From assembly GCA_036346355.1 (NCBI GenBank), contig CM070581.1, forward strand, positions 50,611,849-50,675,848: a stretch of 64,000 nt of DNA, in the 5' to 3' direction. Shown here piece after piece: positions 1 to 11,079 of this stretch. The stretch comes from Rhipidocladum racemiflorum (Eukaryota > Streptophyta > Magnoliopsida > Poales > Poaceae). The notes under the pieces were generated by a model. It made no database searches and was not told where the DNA came from. It worked only from the letters and a program-made list of their open reading frames with translations. Position 1 is the stretch's first letter. Each line of letters starts with the position of its first letter. The translations under genes were made by a program, and so were the position numbers.

Positions 1-257
1 CTGCTCATCATTGTTTTTGGTTGTAGAAGTTATGTGAATCATCTGCCTAATGGTAAGGTGAATGCTTACAAACTCTCTGGCTCCATGTTCATGCTAGGAA
101 CTAGGAAGCTACGTATGAAGATCATACCTTTCCTTATAAGATGTACACTCGAAACTGCAGTCTCGAAAGCAACTTCTTTCTGTCACCAAGCTGGTGTAGC
201 CATTCCACCGACTGATTTTTTCCATCACACGAACACTAGTCCGATGTCAGACCACCG
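1..257. other. Left flank of the MULE, no gene recognised
   Basis: This stretch is the host DNA left of the Mutator-like element. Read on the minus strand it is the continuation of the exon-like reading frame at 11843-11357, which would stop a few codons beyond the 9-bp target duplication. No protein domain is recognised, and short plus-strand frames here show no family signal. Confidence 0.5.
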
Positions 258-266
258 AAATACATT
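258..266. repeat. 9-bp target-site duplication, left copy
   Basis: AAATACATT directly precedes the left terminal inverted repeat and recurs exactly at 11357-11365 after the right one. A 9-bp duplication is the hallmark of Mutator-like transposition. Confidence 0.93.
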
Positions 267-490
267 GAAATTTTTTTTTAAATATATTATATTTTATTCC
301 GAATTGCAGAAATAAATGTCTTTCGCAAGAAATTACACTTTTATACGCCTGCTTTGTCCATCTAAGCGAGCGATATAAAGTCGCCCGATGGACGGGCGAC
401 AGAGACTCTCGTGTTTTTCGTCGCCTGCTAGACGAAGCGACTTCTGTCGCCCGATCAACAGGCGACAGATTAAAAATCCCCCGATGGACG
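267..490 (+). repeat. Left terminal inverted repeat with palindromic subterminal array
   Basis: The first 81 bp match the right end exactly. Beyond them, several copies of a hairpin-forming unit of the form GTCGCCC-GATGGAC-GGGCGAC occur from about 384 to 535, spaced by AT-rich or mixed DNA. Such subterminal arrays are common transposase-binding regions, but binding here is inference. Confidence 0.88.
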
Positions 491-573
491 GGCGACATTA
501 TTGATGTCGCCCTATGGACGGGCGACATATACCATTTTTGATATTTTTGTTAGTTTTTATGAGAATTTTTTTT

Positions 574-630
574 AAAAATATATTATATTTTATTCCAAAT
601 TGCATAAATAAATATCGCAACAAATTTCAG
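574..630 (+). repeat. Internal degenerate copy of the MULE terminus
   Basis: AAATATATTATATTTTATTCC followed by a variant of the terminal sequence repeats, with mismatches, the DNA found at 280-330. It lies just inside the palindromic array, so the left terminal region is partly duplicated in direct orientation. Confidence 0.7.
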
Positions 631-950
631 TTTTAAAACTGTCAGTTTAGAAGCCATTTCGATGCGAGCATGAGAAAATACAGTATTCTGGTTTTTAGGT
701 GGCCCTTCTTCACTCCCGGTCAACTCGTAATTATTTTTTGAAGACTTCGTGTAGTTATCTTCAAAGATGTGAAATATATGTACGGTACACTGTACCGATA
801 GATGGGGAGCAATAAGAAAGTACTGAATTGCATACGGCTTAGAAATGCTAAACAACAATGGCATGTACGGCACACTCTACCGAGTATACGGGACTAAACG
901 TAACATGCCTTAGGCAGAGGAAACAGCAATAAGGGCCCTTCTCTTGGGCT

Positions 951-1529
951 TTACTGAGTGCAACGAGGATATTTTCCCTTACGCAAGTTTTCAGCTCCTG
1001 CCGCTCTGGCCCTAGCTGCCCTCTCACGCTTTCTCTCGCGCTCAGCCTCCCTCTCCGCTGCATGGCGCTGTCGTTCGGCCTCCCTCTGTGCATGCATATG
1101 TTCCAAATGCTGTTGGCGCTTCTCCTCCTCATCCTGCTCACACCACTGCTGCTCCACGATAGCCCTCTGATGCGAGTACTCCCGATTCCGCCTCCTCTCC
1201 ATCTCGGGAGTTTGTTCCGCGTCGTAGAATCGGATGAACTCGCACAGTGGAGGCTGCAATTAGTCACATCACACGGTGTTACAACACGTATGAATTGGGA
1301 GCAGCACCAAATGTGAGTATGAACATACCGGGCTTCTCCGCCGCATCCGCATCCCTAGCGTTGGCTCGGAGTCGTGGTTGCGGCAGCTCCAGTACCTCAT
1401 ACCGTAAGTGTATGAGTTGTCTACAGACTGCCGGAAGCGGCAAGGATCCCCGCATAGGCACATGGGGACCTCCGTGCCTTCGGGGATTGTTTCGACAACG
1501 TTGTGCCTTGGGGGCGAGGGGAACTCCAT
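951..1529 (-). CDS. GRF-type zinc-finger protein with coiled-coil tail, MULE-borne
   Basis: Two exons, 1529-1329 and 1253-951, are joined by a 75-bp intron (GTATGTTC donor, ATTGCAG acceptor) that keeps the frame exactly, giving about 167 residues. Residues 24-52 carry CLCGDPC then YGMRYWSCRNHD, and the second exon continues PPLCEFIRFYD; together these form the Cys pattern and the R-Y/F-W-x-C core of GRF zinc fingers. The C-terminal half is a highly charged helix rich in E, R, A and Q, likely a coiled coil, ending in a basic stretch. GRF fingers bind single-stranded nucleic acid in other proteins; any role here is inference. The frame is intact, unlike the transposase, and it is the last gene of the leftward cassette. 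The ATG at 1529 is the first good start but an upstream exon cannot be excluded. Confidence 0.72.
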
Positions 1530-1970
1530 TGGTGCTGCTCGTTTGGGTTGGCGGTGATGGTTCTCTTTGTTGTATTGGAGCAGTGGTTTGGTCGATGCAA
1601 CGCTGCGAAGGCATGAAGGGGGTTAAATAGCCAGATAGAGCGACAGACTTGAAGCTTAAAAGGAATCCGCGAGCATCGGATTCCTTTGCACTCTGCGTGC
1701 TTGATACCGACATATGCACGCAGCTTTGTATCTTGGAGGGAAGTGCCAATAAAGCTTTGCCAGCTATGCTTTGACGGGACGACTCAGGCAATATCTGGCA
1801 CACATGCATTTGACATGACATTTCGGACAGAACCGATCGACATGATATGTCGTGACATGTGCTTTGCCAAAGAATGCTTTCACAGGACGTACCAGGCAGC
1901 CTTTGCTTGGATTATAAAATACAACTGAATGGGATGAGAAAACTCATGGTGTATGGACTAAGTGCTAATA

Positions 1971-2072
1971 TCATTGTTTGTTTATAATAATGACTGCAGT
2001 GGTAAGCGTGCGTTTGCTACGGTTTGTTGTTTGTTTTTGTTGTCATTGTTTGTTTATAATAATCACTGCAGT
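1971..2072. repeat. Short direct repeat pair inside the MULE
   Basis: A segment of about 32 bp reading CATTGTTTGTTTATAATAAT then ACTGCAGT occurs at about 1971-2011 and again at about 2042-2072. It is non-coding DNA between the two zinc-finger genes. Confidence 0.7.
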
Positions 2073-2251
2073 TTTTAAAAATTGAAAATTCGTTCTTCCT
2101 TGTATTGTTTGGTGTGCAACGAATCTGATGACAAATCTGAGTTACCAAGAAGCATGACATTCATATTACGAAGTACAATAGGGAGAACAACTACAACAGC
2201 ATTTCTTGTGAATAAGAACTAACATACAAATGGATGCAAGGTTGAGCGGCT

Positions 2252-2820
2252 TTAGAACTTTCCAGAATCATCACTATCATAGAATTCAACACCCTCTTCT
2301 TCGAAAAACTCCCAACGGTCACGTTTGTAGTCTTCAACGCTAGGGCCGTCAAGAGGAACAACCAAATCGGGGCTTACGACCGTGGTTATCTTGTACGGCG
2401 TGCTCAAGTAAGCGATCATACGCTTCACGGTTTTCTTTTTGTTCAGGCCGAACTCCCTCTCTTTGCGGTAATTCTCGTACCGTGAGCCTGTTAAGTTCCT
2501 GCGAGATCCGCCCTTCCGGCTCTACCATTGGAAGCGATCTTGTTTAAAGATGTCGGTGTATTTATACCGCCCGCCCACCGCTGATATTGGCATCCGTAGA
2601 CTACACGACAAAGTGAGCATGGCTATTTAAAATCGAGCAAGAGAATAATCATCAAAATATGAAGATATCGAAATACATTTAGACGTACAAAGAAATTTGG
2701 GCATCTATAGAACGCTCGTCCGTTATTTGGCGCAGTGTAGATGGTTTGAGCATCCACATGGCAGTTAGGGCAAATTACCCGCCCTGCATTGGCAACCACT
2801 GAGCTCGACGCCTTCGACAT
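2252..2820 (-). CDS. Small zinc-finger-like protein with acidic C-terminus, MULE-borne
   Basis: The likely gene has exon 1 at 2820-2689 and exon 2 at 2521-2252, giving about 133 residues. Exon 1 starts MSKASSSVV and contains CPNCHVDAQ followed by NNGRAFYRCPNFF, a GRF-like half finger with the NxGRxFYxCP signature. A GTACGT donor follows at 2688. Exon 2 is a charged segment, with SRYENYRKEREFG and a TPYKITTVVSP stretch, ending in EEEGVEFYDSDDSGKF. The chosen acceptor is the TAG at 2524-2522, which keeps the frame; reading straight through it would hit that TAG as a stop after an alternative upstream segment (GGRYKYTDIF). The polypyrimidine tract is weak, so the splice is uncertain. It has no homologue I can name and is probably a MULE-specific accessory gene. 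Confidence 0.5.
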
Positions 2821-2849
2821 GGCTTTCACAGAACGGACGAACACTTAAG

Positions 2850-3660
2850 TCGGTGTCTACACGAAGCAAAAACATCAATAAGAAGCATAAAAAGTACAAA
2901 TCAATGTGTACTGAACCAAGAACACAACAATGTGACTCACCGTGACAAAATAACTTTTGTAAATAATACCTGTGGAACAAGACGCCGAAATAAAATCTTG
3001 GAAAAAAGGAAAGCTAAACTACCAGTTCTCCTCTTTGCGCTTTGGGTTTTCTCAACTCAATCCAAACTTTATGAACTCAGAGCAATGTATCGCTTTTGCT
3101 CGATATAAGTGCAAAGCGACCTTGCAATTTATAGGCGAGGAGCGAGGTAGAAACGAGATACCGCGGCACATCATCGCGGCGGGGCGAGGGGCCAAGACAA
3201 AATCGGCAAGACGCGGCGTTTGCGATAGCGCTGTGGGGTCTGGTAGCAACTGCAAACTGGGCCATGAGCATTAGCGCGAGGTGGGGGCCTGGCTGAACAA
3301 AGAACATCGCAAAACCGTGGCTTTCCGTTGCGGTTTTTTCATTTTGAAATTAATTTCCGCGTCCCCGACAAGAAAGAAAAATCCAAGAGCATCGGATTCC
3401 CTTGCAGCTGTGGCTGTGCTTGACATCGACAGATGCATGCTGCTTTTACAGCTTTACAGATGACATCGACGGGTCATGGCAGTGGAGTACACATCATTGC
3501 GTATGACATCGACGGGTCATGGCGATGGAGTACACGCTTTGCAGATGCAATCTAGGCTGGCTTTCATGGCTCAACAGGAAAGAAAATGACTACATGGTTT
3601 GTGCGCGACTATAAAACGTAGGGTTATTGGGCGTTGAGGATTTATATGCGAAGAGAGCTG
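2850..3660. other. MULE internal region without a recognised gene
   Basis: Only short frames without family signal are seen. At about 3467-3545 a unit containing GACATCGACGGGTCATGGC and TGGAGTACAC is present twice in tandem. Confidence 0.5.
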
Positions 3661-3661
3661 T

Positions 3662-4135
3662 AAAAATATCTCGCCACAACTCTATTCGCATTTAAACTCT
3701 CAACGCCAACAACGCTAAGTATTACATTCGTGCACCAAACCTAACGATGAAGGTTTTTCGGCGTCCCGTACAAATGCATGTTGGAAGTTATTTATTGGGC
3801 CGGAGGTACCAGATTTGCTATTTGGTATACGGACTGCCATATTCTGTAAAAATATCTCGCCATTACAACTCTTTTCGCATTTGAACTCTCAACGCCAACT
3901 ACCCTAAGTATTACATTCACAAGCCGCGAACCATAACGATGAAGGATTTTCACGCCCGTAGAGATGCATGTTGGAAGTTATTTTTGGCCGGAGGTACCAG
4001 GTTTGCTATTTGGTATACGGACTACCATATTCTGTAAAAATATCTCGCCATAACTCTCTTCGCATATAAATTCTCAACGCCCAACAACCCTAAGTATTAT
4101 ACTCGCGCACGACAACGCCCAACAACCCTAACGAT
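3662..4135. repeat. Tandem repeat of about 185 bp, nearly three copies
   Basis: The block starting ATCTCGCCA.AACTC, continuing TTCGCAT, CTCAACGCC and CATGCATGTTGGAAGTTATT and ending GGTATACGGACT, occurs at about 3666-3850 and 3851-4040, and partly at 4041-4135. The copies differ by small indels. It lies just beyond the 3' end of the PMD gene. Confidence 0.8.
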
Positions 4136-4421
4136 TTTCAGCGGCCCGTTGCCGCTGTGCTGGGTCCCCGATGTTCGCATCCTGTATTCTCTCGCGCTCA
4201 AACGAGGAAGTCGACAAAAGTCAGAAAAGGTGATATGACAAAAGCTTCAAAAGGTCATCTAACAAAAGTGAAAAAGATGATATGACAAAAGTGGAAAAGC
4301 GGATGTAAATATGTAATGAACCACGTAATATGACAAAGTACACAAAATAGATGGTATTACATAACATAGTACTATCATTCACCTCAGTAATCGATACTGC
4401 CAACCAAAATAAACAAAAAAA

Positions 4422-7265
4422 TTACAAACACTGAAAAATAAAAGAAACTAGTCTGAGGCCCTCTTCGCGTCGCCTCCTCATTGGTGTGTAGTCCTCCTCC
4501 AGGATCGACCTCGGGAGTACGTCGAGTCGTCGGCGGTGGCGGGCCCTCTGTGGTCTCATTGGAGGTGTGGCGTGCCAGGCGGGTCGGCTGTCTGCGGTGG
4601 TGGTGGGGGTGTCACAGTCTTGCGTCGGTGCAACCTGCGTCGCTGGAGGTGGCGGCACCAATGACCCAGGCTGGGTCGCTGGAGGTGGCGACACCCACTG
4701 CGGCTGGGAAGCTGGAGGTGGCGACACCCACTGCGGCTGGGTCGGTGGAGGTGGCGGCACCCACTGCGACGAACCAGCCTGGGTGGGTGGAGGTGGCGGC
4801 ACCCACTGCGACGACCCAGCCTGGGTCGGTGGAGGTGGCGGCACCCACTGCGACGACCCAGCCTGGGTCGGTGGAGGTGGTGGCACCCACTGCGACGACC
4901 CAGGCTGCGTCGGTCGTGGCGCCCACTCTGTTTGTGCGGTACCAAGCTGAACTGGGGGTGGATCAACGAGGTACCTCCACACGGTGTCGTCCTCGTAGTC
5001 GTCAAGGTCATCACCCCGCCCGTCGTAGTCATCAGGAGCAGTCGGCAACCACGGTGCGCTGACACCTGCAGGACCTCCAGCAGCTGCACGAAAGGGAAGA
5101 AATGTTAAGACCAGTGACTTGGTGAGTGCAAAGCATGAAAAGTGAATGCAAAACATGAAAAAACACACACCTGCGGCACCTCCAGTGTGGAAGCCTGCAC
5201 CTCCACCGTGCTGTGAAGAAGAAGCAGCTCCGGTGTCTCCGCCTGCACCAGCCGCCGGTCCCCTCCGTGGCGCGAGCGGTGCGTCGGGGACCACACCACG
5301 AGGCAGGGGTGATCCAGCCAACTCGGTAGCAGGCGTCGAGTCATCTCGAACCTACCGAGCAGCGGTGGCAACGTCGCCTCGTCACCCGCCGGCCATTGGT
5401 CAATCGCGACAGCATCCTCGACGACTCCTCGTAGAAGCGGCCTAGCATGTCAGTCTGGAAAATACATCGCAAATTAGATAGCACCGATTTGAAAATCGTT
5501 AAACGTATATCGGATACAACGTACCGCAGCGTGCAGAGCCGCGTCCGTATGGGCGGGATACGTGTCTCCTGGGCCGGGGACGTGCCTTGGAGGATCCGGG
5601 TCGACGCGTACCAGGCGCACACGTGTGCGAGAGGTGAACCACTGTCGGTACGCCTGGTAAGTCTCCAGATCGTATGGCGCATCGTCAGCATGGACGTCCT
5701 CGAGGGCTCCGGCCCACTCCTCGATCCATGGCGCCATCCGCACGTGCCAGGGGGTGGCCCCATGCACCCCCTTCCTAGTCTGGCTGTGGATGAGAAATGA
5801 ATGTATAAATATTAGATGGCAACACACGATAGTAATTATGGAACATCGATTGAGGGAACTTACGCGTGGGCGGCGTGTGGGAGCAGACGGCCGGCCGGCA
5901 CTGGGAACTCCTGTCGTAGGCCGAACTGCCTCATCACTCGATGGACAGCGTAGGCCTCGACCTGGACGTCGAACACCAGGAACCGGCGTGTGAGCCAGTA
6001 CGCCGCTCGCTCGCGTGCAAGGGTCGACACGGCGGCGCCGGCCACACGGTTGTACTGCTCCTCGAAAGTGTACGGCGTCCAGCGCACGTGGTCGTCCGTG
6101 AGGTGGTCGAACGCCGCGACGAACTGCGGGTAGCCCTGGCGCACCGTCTGGTGTGCCCACCTAGGCTGCAGTGAAACAAAATGTTACCGTTAGTATTAAA
6201 AAATGTACAAGCAATAGTACCAAACTTTCGGTTCAAATATCTTACCGTCGGTGGCACCAGATGGTGCCCATGGTCGGACCGCCCACGCCGCCATCACCTG
6301 TAGGGTCAACCCGCTCCAGCCGATGGCGGGCGCCCGATTGGAACCTCTCAGATGCCCACACTGTACCAGCGGGCATCCATGAAGGTCGACTCGGCGCCGG
6401 TCCGGTACACCCATCGCAGAGGGCCCAGACGCGGCCGCAGAGGACAGGACCCCGTGAGTACCGCGCACGTCGTCGAGGGGCGCCCGCTATCTCCTCGCGA
6501 CCGACGAGGTGCCTGGCCCACGCTTATCCCCATGGGAGCTCGTGAACAAGCACCGGTAACAGCCACAGCAGTACGCCTCCAAGTGGCGGTGACCACTGTA
6601 GTCGCCCGCCCCTCGAGCCGCGAAGGCTGCAAGATAGAAGATCACATATTACATGTTGTTGTAAGTTGTAATTGAAGAGTACTTGTTTTTTCATAGTGTA
6701 GTTGCGCATCACGAACCGCCGGCCACCGCAGCCAGGACCGTGTGTCCCGTGAAGGCCCGTGAGCCTGGTGTCGAAGCACACCAACAACTGGCGAAGTAGG
6801 CCGCGGGCGCCACGCAGGTCGACGTCGTGTGGCACCACAAATCGCCGGCGATCGGGAGGCCGAGCAGTACGACACGCCCCGCAAGGTGATCGCCATCTCC
6901 CGACGGTAGGTGGAAGGTGTGGGTCTCTGCCTCCACCGATCCACCAGAGCGGTGATCGAGGACTGTCGAACGGAAACCGCCGACTCCACATCCAAAGACC
7001 ATCCGCCGAAAGGAGCAACCACGAAGCTCGAAGCCTACGAAAGGAAAAACATGTTATTTTTTCCAAGATAACACCAAGAAGAACAATACCTCAAACATAT
7101 AAAGAAATCTGAATTGTAATATGTTACCTGGGACCCAACGAGGATCGATATCCCAGCCAGATCTGCGGTGTCCTCGGACGAAGGGCGCCCAACGTAGCGC
7201 TGGCCTCCCTCATTGGAAAACCGGTGGCGGCGAGCACGGTGACTACCGTCGACCACCGGATCCAA
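4422..7265 (-). pseudogene. Plant mobile domain (PMD) protein gene, frameshifted
   Basis: Seven exons fit GT-AG rules: 7265-7128, 7034-6683, 6626-6246, 6165-5864, 5783-5525, 5454-5171 and 5083-4422. Exon 1 begins MDPVVDGSHRARRHRFSNEG, an N-terminus typical of TE-linked PMD proteins. Exon 2 encodes ITALVDRWR, then ETHTFHLPSG, EMAITL and LLGLPIAGD, the PMD core, but these lie in different frames, so several 1-bp indels are present. Exons 4 and 5 keep the domain's C-terminal part (HVRWTPYTFEEQYNR, VMRQFGLRQEFP, YQAYRQWFTSRTR) in frame across a phase-2 junction. Exon 6 has two more shifts. The last exon is Pro/Gln-rich with 14-residue repeats. PMD proteins occur in transposons and in host silencing factors of the MAIN/MAIL group. 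The cassette position makes this a transposon passenger, now probably non-functional. Confidence 0.75.
4640..4930 (-). repeat. Coding minisatellite, 42-bp unit
   Basis: Within the last PMD exon a 42-bp unit encoding QAGSSQWVPPPPPT is repeated about four times nearly perfectly, with shorter degenerate units (QWVSPPPASQP) next to them. The unit length is a multiple of three, so copy-number changes preserve the frame. On the plus strand it mimics a Gly-rich protein, which is a shadow. Confidence 0.85.
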
Positions 7266-7563
7266 GAACTCGAATGGCCACTGTCATCTCCTGGCCGGTC
7301 ACCATACCGTAAATAACAAATTGTGAGTTACATTTCAAAACCATATCAAAAGAAAATCGTCCGAATACTATAGGTTTCTCACAACAATGTGTTCAAACAA
7401 ACATTCACGTAAAATTGTTCAAGCATCATAAATATTCGTAAACAAGCATAATAATTTTTCAAAGGCACAACACTCACACCACATGCAACAAAGCTTACAC
7501 ACAAGGTCCACACAGGTTCACACAACACACGCCACATCGATTACATTGCGATTAAATTGCTTC

Positions 7564-9759
7564 TCATGTGGTACGTTGGCGTCGTGCAGCACTCGTCGCA
7601 CAGGACGATCCACCCGCCACCGTCGGATTGCCATCTCCTCCTTCATCTCCTTCGTTTTGTGCGTGGCAATTCTTGAACGTATGTCCTGTTTGCTTGCACA
7701 ATGAACATTTCTTCACGCGCTTGCCAGCTTCTGACTCATCCATGTCATTTCTGATACGTCTTGTCTTCCGACGCCCTGCTTTCCATCTACCTGCATTAAA
7801 ATCTGGGACCCAGAACCTTTCATCAGCACTAGGAGTTGCCGTGAAAGAACCCACAACACCGTAACCATACAGCTCCTCGCTCCAAGTTGCCATCACCCTT
7901 TCCTTCCTGAAATATTCAGATAGATAGGTACCAGGTTGCATTCCAAATAAAGCACATGCGGCTATCACATGAGAACACGGCCTGTGCAAAAGGTTGGGCT
8001 TGTTACACGAGCATTTGCAGATGTCCTGTAATACGCACTCCTGAATGACAACCCGCTGGTTGGTTCCACGCCGTCCTTTATCCTTACATATCACCTCGAA
8101 GCGCAGTGTTCGTGCACCAACTTTAATAGCTCTATGCTTGGCCGCCTTCTGACTCTTCTCTTCCATGTATTTACTGATCATGGAGGAGTACAGGAGCTTC
8201 TCATCTCTCAGCACTATCTGTGCAGCTTGATGTCTGTCGACGAAGTACTTGGTTGTGCCCCGCAGCACTCCCTCAACAATTCCCACCAATGGGAGACACC
8301 TCATCCCTCTCATTACCCAGTTGTAAACTTCTGCAAAGTTACTGGTCATCACACCGTATCTGGCACCATGTGTGTCATGTAACAGTGCCCACTTTTCCAT
8401 CGGTTCGTGCTTGATCCAGTCCGAGAAACATTTGATTGGCCTTTGCCTTCGACGACGATTAGTCGCGTCATCTTCTGTTGGCAGTGGGGGAAGAGGCTCC
8501 GCCTCATCGTGGCCTTCGCTGGCAGTACTCTTGTTCGCCGTCTCCTCTTTGTGTTTTCTTGTCAGCTCATCGATATTTTTCCACAGAGTCCGGAACTTGC
8601 TCTCCTGGTTCTGCTTACATAGTCTTTTGAACATGTTCATGAGTTCCTTGTTCCTGAATTGCTTGTAGAAATTTGCGCCCAAATGCCTCATGCACCATCG
8701 GCTCTGCAAGACATGCCAATGAAATGGCTCCTCCGCCTCGCTTGGTACCGGTTGATCGCACTAAGCGGCATCAAAGATGCCTGCCGTGGCAAGACGCACA
8801 CATCCTGACGAAGTTTTGACCACCCCAATCTTCAAGTTCCGCAGAACCATAGCCAACTCTCATAGTTCTCACTTTCTCTGAAGGCGAATGCAACAGTGCA
8901 GAATCTGGTTGTTTCCGCTAACACCACAAATTGCCAAAATTTGCCCTTTGTATTTCCCGGTCAAGAATGTGCCGCCCACGCACAGCAATGGACGATAAAG
9001 TGGTAGAACGCCTTAATGCAAGCTCCGAATGCGAAGAACACTCTCCTCGGATGCCTTTTAGTTGGCCACTTGATTGACGGACAATCTTGATAATCATAGT
9101 AAGTGCCGGATTTCTTCCCTGAATGCAACCGAGCAAGGCGGGCAGATTGTGGTACGAGTCTTCAAACTTCCCAAACCTCGTTTCTAAGGCCTTCTTTCGC
9201 CCTCCAAGCCTTCCCATAGCTAATTGTGTGCTTGATATCTGTTCTCGAGAGCTCGGATAATAGCACGGGCTCATAAGCCAGGTTCTCCACTATCTCTCGA
9301 GTACATGAGATTCGCGACAAACCCGTGATGACAGTTCCTCGTGAGCCATCATTGTTTCCTCAATCATACAAATTTGTCGCTCAACCTTCGAGCATAACCA
9401 ATGGGTGGCCCACTTCAGCTTGTATGCGTGCACTCTCCACGGACAGCCATGGATCTCACACACCACGTCGTAGCAGTCGGGCGTGGATTTCTTAACCCTG
9501 AAAGTCCTTCTTAATGATAAGGCCCAATCTTTCACAAAGATCCCCGCATGACCTCCTTTGTCGCTGGGTACATACCGTTAGGCCTAACCTCGTTGGGGTC
9601 AGATCGCCAACGTATGTCGTTGGTTTCATTAACAACCAACCTATCAAATTGATGTGTGCTCCACTCGGGCCGCACAGCGGCTCCGCACTCCATCTTCCTC
9701 GTCGGACTCATCGCCGTCTTCCACTTCGCTATGCCGTACTCAAGGTCTTCCTCTTCCAT
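7564..9759 (-). pseudogene. MURA/MuDR-type transposase, disrupted
   Basis: Three collinear segments make up a MULE transposase. 9759-9290 holds the N-terminal DNA-binding part (FDRLVVNE, DPNEVRPNGMYP, LSLRRTFRVKKS, CEIHGCPWRVHAYK). 9274-8918 holds the central part leading to a GTFLTGKYKGQIL motif, the first strand of the DDE catalytic core. The long frame 8709-7564 (381 residues) starts QSRWCMRHLGANFYKQF and contains NFAEVYNWVMRGMR, a SWIM zinc finger (CSCNKPNLLHRPCSH) and a C-terminal CCHC knuckle (CSLCKQTGHTFKNCH). Frameshifts and a stop lie between about 8710 and 8917. The residue before GTFL is Gly, not the catalytic Asp. Acidic frames upstream to about 9890 may be the remaining N-terminus. 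It should cut and join the MULE ends, but this copy cannot be active. Confidence 0.88.
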
Positions 9760-10179
9760 CCTAATCGTTATTTCATCAATTTGCTCACCTTAAATGCGCT
9801 ACTCCCAGCGCTACTTGTCCAACATTTGCTTCGTCCTCCCCAAATTCGGATTGTTCGCCACTTTCGCAAATAATGTCCTCGTTCATTGCCTGGATGTATC
9901 GCCCACGGCTAGATCCCCAATTTCGGTGTCACCAAAACTTAACTCATTTTGAGCCTGACTACACTCCCCACCGTCCCGGCCTGCTGAGGGCTACATCCGG
10001 GCATAGGCTTGCACTAAAAGCACCGGTTCCATCCCCGTTGCTCTGTCCCTCACATATGATCTCCACGATGCGGTTCCTTTCAACTCAACTAGCTCCCAAC
10101 AAAATGGATTGTTCTCGCATACTACAGAGGCAAAATACCTTCAGCTGCCACTTCTCTTCTTCCATCCGAAAAGTATAAT

Positions 10180-10900
10180 ACAACCACTTCATCATCAAGA
10201 AAATGTGCGCTCTTCGACCCTACTCAAACTTCGTCTACATACTTTGGAAGTTACTTAGATCTGCACCCTCCGAACCATACATTACAACCCCTTCGCCATA
10301 ATATATTCTAAATTGAACTCGTTACGCCATATCTGCAAATCCATTCATTCACCCACTAATTAAATACTTCCCGTAAAAATATTACGACCCCAACTTTGGC
10401 GTTGGTATATCTATATGCTACAAAATTACTTATTTAATCGCATAAGAATTTGCAACATTTCTAACAATACATACCTACGATCGTAATAATCGCTATCTCT
10501 GTGCACTACATTCGTAATAATCGCTATCTCTGCCAGTACTACATTCAATAGATCTACTACTAAAGAATTGAACAACTCATAAGTACATTACATGCGATTA
10601 ATTTCTACTCGACATACATCAAACTACTTTCGCTATATGTACCCAACTGCATTCGTAAGAAATGAATACTTCTATCCGCTCAAAGTATCTACATTCGATA
10701 TATCAACACACAAACCAAGATCTAAAATCATTTCTACTAAATCATAACCTCGCTACAAAAATTAGAACGACTATCGCATACCTACAAACTAGGTTTGCTA
10801 AATTTGCTATGTCTCAGACTACATATAACTACAAACTAGGTTTACTAAATCTTTCTACATCTAACTACATTTCTTAACTAGATTTTCTAGATCTACAAAT
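10180..10900. other. AT-rich MULE interior, no gene
   Basis: This AT-rich stretch has no frame with family signal. CGTAATAATCGCTATCTCTG occurs twice at about 10481 and 10510. It separates the transposase from the right terminal region and would contain its promoter if it had one. Confidence 0.5.
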
Positions 10901-11079
10901 ACCAAAACTAAAGAACGAGAAAATTACCTCGAGTATGCAAAGTGATCGGCTCAAAAATCGCGCAGAAATTTTCTTCCCTCTCTCTTTTTTCCTCTCTTCT
11001 CCTCTTTTCTCTCTTCTTTTTTTTTTCTCGTTCTGTTGCCTTTGCCGGCCGGCCGAACGCGCGAGGTATATAAAATATA

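Noticed and set aside
360..535. CRISPR-like array of short palindromic repeats
   Set aside because: The units are irregular in spacing, lie inside eukaryotic MULE ends and are mirrored at 11081-11275. No Cas genes; this is subterminal repeat DNA.
1279..1821. 180-codon minus-strand frame overlapping the GRF gene
   Set aside because: It is in another frame from the spliced GRF gene and has no family signal.
4481..5062. Plus-strand Gly/Val-rich reading frames opposite the PMD gene
   Set aside because: They are antisense shadows of the Pro-rich minisatellite.
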